From the NCBI GenBank assembly GCA_964400785.1, contig CAYNWB010000064.1, positions 1 through 11,787 of the forward strand: a stretch of DNA of 11,787 bases. The letters are read 5' to 3'. The position numbers and the translations under genes were made by a program. Below are positions 6,533-11,787 of the stretch, piece after piece. This DNA comes from CAVQGZ01 sp964400785. Lineage in GTDB: Bacteria; Actinomycetota; Actinomycetes; Jiangellales; Jiangellaceae. The notes beneath the pieces are model-generated. The model searched no databases. It worked only from the letters and a program-made list of their open reading frames with translations, and was not told the DNA's origin. The stretch's first letter is position 1, and every line of letters begins with the position of its first letter.

Positions 6533-7240
6533 CTACGGCGACGAGGCGGACGGCGCTGCCGCGGCGAGACGGGCAGTGCCGGGGGCCAGGGCACCGTCGC
6601 CCAGCCGTGCCTGCACGAGGTCGGCGACCTCGAGCACGCCCACGTCGCGGCCGAGCTCGGCGCTCAGCGAGGTCACCCCGGCGTCGGCGATGCCACAGGG
6701 CACGATGGCTCCGAACCAGCCCAGGTCGCAGTCGGCGTTGATCGCGAAGCCGTGCATCGTGACCCCGCGCGAGACCCGGATGCCGATGGCGGCGACCTTG
6801 CGTTCCGGGCCCGAGGCGTCGGCCGGCACCCAGACTCCGCTGCGTCCCTCGACCCGCGTGGCGGCCAGCCCGAGGTCGGCGCACACGTCGATGAGCAGGC
6901 CCTCGACCCGGCGGACGAAGGCCACGACGTCCAGGGGCTCGGGCAGCGCCACGATCGGGTAGCCGACGAGCTGGCCCGGCCCGTGCCAGGTGATCTTGCC
7001 GCCCCGGTCGACGTCGACCACGTCGGCGCCGCGGGTGGCGCCGGGCAGCGGCCGCTCGAACGGCTCGGTGCGTCGTCCGGCGGTGTAGACCGGCTCGTGC
7101 TCGAGCAGCAGGACGGTGTCGGGCGCCTCGCCGGCGACCCGCAGCGCATGCATCTGACGTTGCAGCTGCCAGGTTGCCAGGTACGGCTGCCGCTCGGTGC
7201 CCAGCCCGAGGCGCTGCACCCTCGGCCCGTGCCCGCTCAT
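6533..7240 (-). CDS. lipB: Lipoyl(octanoyl) transferase
   Basis: Transfers octanoate from acyl-carrier protein to the lysine of lipoyl domains, the step before LipA. A 235-residue protein with RGGKITWHGPGQLVGYPI (79-96, H86), ERKVAAIGI with catalytic K148, and VPCGI with nucleophile C182, which forms the acyl-thioester. MHGFAINADCDL (about 162-173) is another family signature. The start ATG 7238-7240 overlaps the TGA of the upstream marR gene as ATGA. No good Shine-Dalgarno is seen, so translation probably depends on coupling to marR. The frame stays open for hundreds of codons upstream only because of high GC. A 20-residue Ala/Ser/Pro-rich tail follows the catalytic domain. Confidence 0.97.
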   Translation of the reverse strand: MSGHGPRVQRLGLGTERQPYLATWQLQRQMHALRVAGEAPDTVLLLEHEPVYTAGRRTEPFERPLPGATRGADVVDVDRGGKITWHGPGQLVGYPIVALPEPLDVVAFVRRVEGLLIDVCADLGLAATRVEGRSGVWVPADASGPERKVAAIGIRVSRGVTMHGFAINADCDLGWFGAIVPCGIADAGVTSLSAELGRDVGVLEVADLVQARLGDGALAPGTARLAAAAPSASSP

Positions 7241-7713
7241 TCGGGCAGCGTACGCCCGGGGTGCTGCGACAGGTGGTCGATGATCGCGAGCAGGTTGGCG
7301 CGCAGGGCCGGCAGGTCGACGACGTCGCCGAGCAGGTCGGGCTCGGCGATGGAGATGTCCAGGGCGAGGGCGTACGCGGCCTGGCCGGCCGGGGTCACGG
7401 TCACCTCGACGCGCCGACGGTCGTCGAGCGCGCGATGCCGAACGATGAGGCCGTCGCGCTCGAGGCGGTCGAGCGTGCGGGTCATCGTCTGCGGTGTCAC
7501 CTGGCTGCGGGCGGCGATCTCCTGCACCGGCAGCGACGCGTCGGCCTGCAGCTCGTGGATGGCCATCAGTCCCGCATGGGTGAGCCCCTGCTGGGCCAGC
7601 CGGTCGGTCCAGGCTCCCTCGACGAGCCGCGCGGCAACCGACAGCAGGCGCCCCGTCGGCCACGCGGCGTGGTCGGTGGCGAGGGGGTCGGGCTGAGTTG
7701 CATGCTCGGACAT
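7237..7713 (-). CDS. MarR family transcriptional regulator
   Basis: A 158-residue winged-helix dimeric DNA-binding protein. N-terminal helices (about 20-50) lead to LPVQEIAARSQVTPQTMTRTLDRLERDGLIVRHRALDDRRRVEVTVTPAG (about 60-110), which is the helix-turn-helix followed by the wing with the conserved D-x-RR-x-V pattern. A C-terminal dimerisation helix follows. MarR proteins usually repress neighbouring genes and respond to small lipophilic or phenolic ligands. The ATG at 7711-7713 is used here; a GTG one codon upstream (7716) is possible and no clear Shine-Dalgarno separates them. The gene is divergent from the MMPL transporter gene across 61 bases containing TTCGT-AG-ACGAA, and overlaps lipB by four bases. 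Repression of the exporter, and perhaps of its own marR-lipBA operon, is the simplest prediction. The ligand is unknown. Confidence 0.92.
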   Translation of the reverse strand: MSEHATQPDPLATDHAAWPTGRLLSVAARLVEGAWTDRLAQQGLTHAGLMAIHELQADASLPVQEIAARSQVTPQTMTRTLDRLERDGLIVRHRALDDRRRVEVTVTPAGQAAYALALDISIAEPDLLGDVVDLPALRANLLAIIDHLSQHPGRTLPE

Positions 7714-7731
7714 CACGCATCATGCTGATGG

Positions 7732-7743
7732 TTCGTAGACGAA
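7732..7743. promoter_or_regulatory. Candidate MarR operator between marR and the MMPL gene
   Basis: TTCGT-AG-ACGAA is a perfect 5-bp inverted repeat around two bases. It lies 18 bases from the marR ATG and 31 bases from the MMPL ATG, in the only non-coding space between the divergent genes. Position and symmetry fit an autoregulatory MarR site. Binding is inferred and the motif has no direct family consensus match that I can name. Confidence 0.5.
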
Positions 7744-7774
7744 TCTTCAACTCGACAAATATTCTGGAGTCTTG

Positions 7775-10082
7775 ATGACCGCCAACGACGTGGCCGACGA
7801 TCGCCGCGACGCACCCGCGCCCGGCAAGCCACGCAGGCTGCGCTGGCTGCTGCCGGCCCTGGCGGTGGTGGCGTGGCTGTTCCTGGGGGGCCCGCTCGGG
7901 CAGTTCGCCGGCCAGCTCACCGACGTGCAGCAGAACGACAGCGCGTCGTTCCTGCCCGCCGAGGCCGAGTCGACGCAGGTCAGCGAGCTCGCCGCGCAGT
8001 TCTCCGACGACGACCTCATCCCCGCGGTCGTCGTCTACGAGTTCGAGACACCCGCCAACCCGGACGACCTCGCGACGATCGCCGCGGACGTGGCGCGCCT
8101 GGCCGAGGTCGAGGGCGTGCTCGGTGAGCCGATCGGGCCGATCCCGTCCGAGGACGGCCAGGCCGTCCAGGTGATCGTGCCGATCGACGCCTCGCAGGCC
8201 GAGGACGTCGGTGCAGCCGTCGAGCAGATCCGCGAGATCGTGGGCAGCGACGGCAGCCTGCAGATCGAGGGCGCGACCAGCTTCGTGACGGGTCCGGCCG
8301 GCTTCCTGGCCGACCTGGGCGAGGCCTTCGGCGAGATCGACGGCCTGCTGCTGGTCGTGACCCTCTCGGTCGTGCTGGTGATCCTGCTGATCGTCTACCG
8401 CAGCCCCGTGCTGCCGTTCCTGGTGCTCTTCGCCTCGGTGCTCGCCCTCGGTGTCGCCTCGGCCGCGATCTACGCGCTGGCCGACAACGGCGTCATCACG
8501 CTGAGCGGGCAGAGCCAGGGCATCCTGTTCATCCTCGTCGTCGGCGCGGCCACCGACTACTCGCTGCTGCTGGTGTCGCGCTACCGCGAGGAGCTGCGCC
8601 GCCACCACAGCAAGTACGACGCCATGCGGGTGACCCTGCGCGGCACGTTCGAGGCGATCCTGGCCTCGGGCGGCACGGTCATCCTCGGCGTGATGGCGCT
8701 GCTGCTCAGCGAGCTCAACTCCAACCGTGGTCTGGGCCCGGTGGCGGCCATCGGCATCGTGTTCGCCATGCTCTCGGCCCTGACCTTTCTGCCCGCGGCC
8801 CTGGTGCTGCTCGGACGTGGGGTCTTCTGGCCGTTCCGTCCGGCCTACGGCAGCGCGCCCACCGAGGTGCGCGGCGTGTGGGGACGGGTGGCCCGTTTCG
8901 TCGGACGCCGCCACCGTCCGGTGTGGATCGTCGTCTCGCTGGGTCTGCTGGTGCTCGCCGCGTTCCTGCCCACCTTCAAGGCCCAGGGCGTGGCGCAGTC
9001 AGACTTCTTGCTCGCCACGGTCGAGTCGACCGAGGGTCAGCAGGCTCTTGCCCGGCACTTCCCGGCCGGCACGGGCAGCCCCGCGACCGTCATCGGGCCT
9101 GCCGACGAGCTCGAGGCGATGACGCAGACCCTCGCCGGCGTCGACGGGGTCGCCTCCGTCGTCCCGCTGGCCGACCCGGTCAGCGGTGAGGTCGTGGTCG
9201 TCGACGGCCTGGTGAGCCTGGACGTGACGCTGGTCGACGCGGCCGACTCCGACGAGGCCGAGCAGACGGTCACGCAGATGCGCGAGGTGCTCGACGACGT
9301 GTCGGCCGACGCCCTCGTCGGCGGCCTGACCGCCGTCCAGCTCGACACGCAGCAGGCCGCCCAGCGCGACCTCTTCGTGATCATCCCGGTGGTTCTCGTC
9401 GTGATCCTGCTCGTGCTGATGGTGCTGCTGCGGGCCGTCCTGCTGCCGGTGATCCTCATCGGCACCGTGATCGTCTCGTTCTTCGCCACCCTGGGGCTCG
9501 GTGCGATCGTGTTCAACAACGTGTTCGGCTTCCCGGGCGCCGACCCGAGCGTGCCGCTGTACGCGTTCGTGTTCCTGGCCGCGCTGGGCATCGACTACAA
9601 CATCTTCTTGATGACCCGGGCCCGGGAGGAGACGGTCAAGCTCGGCACGCGCCGGGGCATCCTGAAGTCGCTGGCCGTCACGGGCGGGGTGATCACGAGC
9701 GCCGGCATCGTGCTGGCGGCCACGTTCGGCGCGCTGTTCGTGCTGCCCATCCTGTTCCTGGCCCAGATCGCGTTCCTCGTCTCGGTGGGCGTGCTGATCG
9801 ACGCGCTGATCGTGCGCTCGCTGCTGGTGCCGGCGCTGGTGTACGACATCGGGCCGCGGGTGTGGTGGCCCAGCCGGCTGGCGCGCGAGCCCGAGCCCGA
9901 TCTGCACCTCGACGGGGAGCCCGAGCCGGCGGCACTGGCGGCACGATTCGGGTCGAGACCGAGCGCCTGGTGCTCGTGGGGCACTCGCTCGGCGGCATGG
10001 TGGCCCAGCACCTCGCCGCGGCCGCTCCGGAGCTGGTGGCCGGGCTCGTGCTCGCGGCCTGCCCCGATCGAGCCGACCGGCA
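7775..10082 (+). CDS. MMPL family RND-type transporter (3' end uncertain, runs into assembly gap)
   Basis: A large inner-membrane exporter of the MMPL/YdfJ-like RND superfamily. The ATG at 7775 follows GGAG (7766-7769). Membrane segments are seen at about 24-44, five between about 190 and 345, one at about 383-400 and five between about 533 and 692, with two extracytoplasmic domains (about 45-188 and 401-530). This is the usual two-fold repeat of 12 helices. Proton-relay motifs are present in both halves: D261-Y262 (GAATDYSLLLVSRYREEL) and D607-Y608 (GIDYNIFLMTRAREE). Members move lipids, hydrophobic compounds or drugs; the substrate here is unknown. The divergent MarR gene suggests inducible export. 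Real MMPL sequence ends near residue 720 (about 9930-9945). Beyond that the frame reads Ser/Trp/Arg-rich nonsense, while another frame encodes a hydrolase fragment, up to the Ns at 10083. The genuine stop is therefore missing or lost in a faulty junction. Confidence 0.9.
9928..9945. repeat. Tandem 9-base near-duplication at the coding-frame switch
   Basis: GGCGGCACT (9928-9936) is followed at once by GGCGGCACG (9937-9945), an 8-of-9 match. It sits where MMPL coding sense ends and the hydrolase frame begins. It may be the microhomology at which two unrelated sequences were joined, or simply Ala-codon repetition. Confidence 0.4.
9949..10082 (+). pseudogene. Internal fragment of an alpha/beta-hydrolase, cut by the gap
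   Basis: The frame beginning at 9949, one base before the MMPL codon phase, reads RVETERLVLVGHSLGGMVAQ and continues HLAAAAPELVAGLVLAACPDRADR into the N run. GHSLGG is the nucleophile elbow (catalytic Ser) of alpha/beta-hydrolases, preceded by the expected strand (RLVLVG) and followed by the usual helix and next strand (VAGLVLAACP). There is no N-terminal half: upstream, the same frame is only the shadow of the MMPL gene. No start codon belongs to it, and the C-terminal Asp/His would lie in or beyond the gap. It is best read as a piece of a separate + strand gene joined to the MMPL gene by misassembly or deletion. Confidence 0.65.
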
Positions 10083-10092
10083 NNNNNNNNNN
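10083..10092. other. Assembly gap (10 Ns)
   Basis: Ten consecutive N bases. Such short fixed runs usually mark a join of two contigs with unknown true distance, so reading frames and spacing should not be carried across it. The 39 bases between the gap and the pepE stop codon are too short to assign; they include a TGA-terminated frame (LAAR) that might be the end of the interrupted + strand gene. Confidence 0.95.
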
Positions 10093-10124
10093 GCTGGCGG
10101 CCCGGTGAGGCCGGCCGCACGGTG

Positions 10125-10138
10125 ACGCTGGTCAGCGT
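10125..10138 (-). terminator. Weak hairpin at the end of the S51 peptidase gene
   Basis: ACGCTG-GT-CAGCGT is a perfect 6-bp inverted repeat that includes the gene's TGA (complement of 10132-10134). The stem is short and no T-tract follows, so a terminator role is only possible. Confidence 0.25.
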
Positions 10139-10887
10139 GCGGCAGACGGCCCCAGAAGCCGGGCGGGCAGCCTCGTCTCGGTGACGGTGCCGTCCGCTGC
10201 GCGCTCGACCCGGTAGGCCGCGGCACCGTCCCGGTCGGCGACCACCTCGGCGAGTTCGGTGCCGCGGTAGAGCAGGCCGGCCCCGTCGTCGGTGGCGTAC
10301 GAGCGCGGCAGCGTCTCGTCGGCGACGAGGCGGTGCAGCAGCGGGCGCCGTCCCGGCTCGCTGTCGTAGTGCACGCCGTTGCCGTAGGGCAGCAGCGCCA
10401 GGCCGTTGGTGACGGCGCGCAGGTCGGGCCCGAACGAGTCGGTGGTGCCGCCGACGTGCCAGCACAGCGAGCCGGCCGACACCCCCGACAGCACGACTCC
10501 CTGCTCCCAGGCCGCGCGCAGCACCGGTGCGAGGTCGTGCACCGCCCAGACGGCCAGCAGGTTCGCCACCGAGCCGCCTCCCACCCAGATCACGTCGCGC
10601 GAGCGCAGGTGCTCGGCGAGGTCGTCGACGTTCGGCATCGGGAAGAGCGTCACGACGGTGAGGTCGACGTCGTCGCGGCCGTAGAACGCCTCGTGCAGGC
10701 GCGCCTGCCACACGCTCTGGTCGCCGCCGGCCGTGCCGAGCACGGCGACCCGCAGCCGGCGCCCGGGGTCGTCGGGGCGGGCGAGGTCGAACGCTGCCTC
10801 GATGAGCGGCCCGGGACGCAGGAACGTGCGCCGACCCGGCACGAACCCGCCTGAGGTCGCCAGCACCGTCGGCACCGCCGCGGTCAT
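10132..10887 (-). CDS. Peptidase S51 (dipeptidase E / cyanophycinase-like) family protein
   Basis: A 251-residue cytoplasmic serine hydrolase of the PepE family, with a class I glutamine-amidotransferase-like fold. GGGSVANLLAVW (103-114) precedes the nucleophile elbow SGVSAGSLCW, with Ser137 in G-x-S-A-G. GNGVHYDSEPGRRP (about 169-182) supplies the probable catalytic His173 and neighbouring acidic residues. PepE cleaves N-terminal Asp dipeptides and related enzymes cut cyanophycin; the substrate here is undetermined. The last 35 residues form a beta-rich C-terminal extension (YRVERAADGTVTETRLPARLL) seen in many actinobacterial members. The start is ATG 10885-10887, overlapping the upstream oxidoreductase stop as ATGA, so the two are translationally coupled. 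The gene begins just beyond the gap and is complete. Confidence 0.88.
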   Translation of the reverse strand: MTAAVPTVLATSGGFVPGRRTFLRPGPLIEAAFDLARPDDPGRRLRVAVLGTAGGDQSVWQARLHEAFYGRDDVDLTVVTLFPMPNVDDLAEHLRSRDVIWVGGGSVANLLAVWAVHDLAPVLRAAWEQGVVLSGVSAGSLCWHVGGTTDSFGPDLRAVTNGLALLPYGNGVHYDSEPGRRPLLHRLVADETLPRSYATDDGAGLLYRGTELAEVVADRDGAAAYRVERAADGTVTETRLPARLLGPSAAR

Positions 10888-11787
10888 CGCACGCCCAGGT
10901 CGTCGAGCACCGCGCTCGCCGCGCGACGGCCGGACACCAGCGCGCCCTGGATCGACCCGGTGTCGCGGTGGTCGCCGCAGACGTAGATGCCCTCGACGAG
11001 GCGCACGGGTTTGCGGATGTTCAGCGGCGGCGGCATCGCAGGCAGGGCCTCGGGCACTTCCACGCGCTGCACGAGCTGCCAGCGCTCGGTGCTCGTGCCG
11101 TACAGCAGCTCGAGGTGGGAGAGCACCGCGTCCTCGTCGGCAGCCGGCCCGCGCGTACCCAGCACCGAGCTCGACACCAGCGTCGACCCGGTGGGGGCGT
11201 AGCGCGGGGCGACCGTCGAGAGCACGCAGGTGTTCACCACGGGGCCGCGGCGCTCACCGTCGACGACCAGCACGGGACGGCCCGCCGCCAGCGCCGAGGG
11301 CGGTGTGCCCGGGGTGGTGTGGTACCACGTGGTCACCGCCCGCATGCGCGGTGCGGCGAAGCCGGGCAGCAGCGAGGCGACTCGGCCGGGGTCGACGGCG
11401 ACGACCACGGCGCGGGCGGTCACCGTCCCCTCGTCGGTCGTGACCCGGCCGGGCCGCACGGACCGAGCGGGTGTCTGCAGCCGGACGGTGCCGGTGGGCA
11501 GCGGGCGCGCGACCTGCTGTGGCAGCGCCTGCATACCGGCGGCCGGCAGGCCGGGGGCGCCCTGGACGAACGACCGCAGCACCAGGTCGAAGAAGCGCGA
11601 TGACGTGCTCAACCCGTCCTCGAGAAAGACGCCGGACAGGAAGGGGCGCAGCAGGCGGTCGATGGTGGTCGGCTCGATGCCCCGACGCTGCAGGGTCTCG
11701 ATCGTGGTGGCCTCGGCCACGCTCATGTCGGCATCGGTGTCGCGGCGGGCGACCTGCAGCGCCATCGACCCCAGCCGAACCTTGCCG
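10884..11787 (-). CDS. FAD-dependent oxidoreductase, amine oxidase/phytoene desaturase-like (N-terminus outside window)
   Basis: The open frame reaches the right edge without a stop: seven codons before the first internal ATG (11763-11765) read GKVRLGS, continuing into MALQVARRDTDADMSVAEATT. The true gene therefore extends beyond 11787. The visible 300 residues carry LQRRGIEPTTIDRLLRPFLSGVFLEDGLSTSSRFFDL, characteristic of flavin amine-oxidase/protoporphyrinogen-oxidase-like proteins. A beta strand with VTARAVVVAVDPGRVASLLPG follows, then the C-terminal FAD-binding YVCGDHRDTGSIQGALVSGRRAASAVL. The N-terminal GxGxxG dinucleotide-binding motif would be in the missing part. The substrate is unknown; relatives act on carotenoids, porphyrins or amines. 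The stop overlaps the pepE start by four bases, so they form one transcription unit. Confidence 0.85.
   Translation of the reverse strand, partial: GKVRLGSMALQVARRDTDADMSVAEATTIETLQRRGIEPTTIDRLLRPFLSGVFLEDGLSTSSRFFDLVLRSFVQGAPGLPAAGMQALPQQVARPLPTGTVRLQTPARSVRPGRVTTDEGTVTARAVVVAVDPGRVASLLPGFAAPRMRAVTTWYHTTPGTPPSALAAGRPVLVVDGERRGPVVNTCVLSTVAPRYAPTGSTLVSSSVLGTRGPAADEDAVLSHLELLYGTSTERWQLVQRVEVPEALPAMPPPLNIRKPVRLVEGIYVCGDHRDTGSIQGALVSGRRAASAVLDDLGVR

Noticed and set aside
5753..7696. Very long + strand open frame across lipA, lipB and marR
   Set aside because: It crosses three well-recognised minus-strand genes and has no motifs; a stop-poor antisense frame caused by GC content.
7241..8914. Upstream extension of the lipB frame through marR into the MMPL region
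   Set aside because: LipB homology begins only near the ATG at 7240; the upstream part is antisense or out of frame to marR and MMPL and reads low-complexity sequence.
7775..10108. A genuine MMPL-alpha/beta-hydrolase fusion protein
   Set aside because: The hydrolase fragment is in a different frame from MMPL and lacks its N-terminal half; an assembly or deletion junction explains it better.
9862..10125. Complete small + strand gene containing GHSLGG
   Set aside because: Only 9949-10082 looks like a hydrolase; the part before is a shadow of MMPL and the part after crosses the gap, so no intact gene is supported.
8999..10711. Minus-strand open frame crossing the N gap
   Set aside because: It joins antisense MMPL sequence to an out-of-frame part of the S51 peptidase gene across 10 Ns; frame continuity through a gap of unknown size is meaningless.

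Overview
The window is high-GC DNA with strong G/C preference at third codon positions. It comes from an actinomycete, probably in the Nocardioides/Streptomyces/Mycobacterium-like breadth of Actinomycetota. I cannot place it to genus. Evidence for this is the block lipB-lipA-DUF4191-RDD-glnA, which I recall as conserved in actinobacteria (lipB, lipA, Rv2219, Rv2219A and glnA1 in M. tuberculosis). A GlnR-type nitrogen box upstream of glnA and a CIRCE operator fit the same group. A run of 10 Ns at 10083-10092 shows that the source is a draft assembly or MAG scaffold.

Layout, left to right: the last 33 codons of an unidentified + strand gene (to 104); a convergent PLP-dependent group II decarboxylase-like gene (115-1509, -); a structured intergenic region (1510-1714) with a 42-nt perfect palindrome and a second fold with nested stems; glnA (1715-3139, -) with a four-box GlnR site at 3231-3268 that overlaps the stop codon of the next gene; a small lipoprotein gene (3265-3699, -); a divergent RDD membrane protein gene (3726-4190, +); a CIRCE operator (4229-4255) followed by an hsp20 gene (4291-4797, +); and a shared hairpin between hsp20 and the convergent DUF4191 gene (4837-5556, -).

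The tightly packed minus-strand run marR (7237-7713) - lipB (6533-7240) - lipA (5591-6523) - DUF4191 looks like one operon. It would couple lipoate attachment and synthesis to a MarR regulator. The MarR gene is divergent from a large MMPL transporter gene (from 7775, +), and a TTCGT-AG-ACGAA inverted repeat lies between them.

The MMPL frame never reaches its own stop codon. Around 9930-9950 the coding signal jumps to another frame that encodes an alpha/beta-hydrolase fragment (GHSLGG elbow), and this runs into the N gap. That looks like a chimeric contig end or a deletion and not a real fusion. Beyond the gap are a peptidase S51 (PepE-like) gene (10132-10887, -) and an FAD-dependent amine-oxidase/phytoene-desaturase-like gene (10884-11787, -). 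The latter has its N-terminus outside the window and overlaps pepE by ATGA.

Most of the window is ordinary core-genome content. I found no CRISPR array, transposase, integrase, tRNA or rRNA, and no convincing new defence or biosynthetic system. The best leads are regulatory: the GlnR box over a stop codon, CIRCE control of hsp20 inside the lipA-glnA block, the marR-lipBA operon with its divergent exporter, the folded element upstream of the decarboxylase, and the chimeric junction at the gap.
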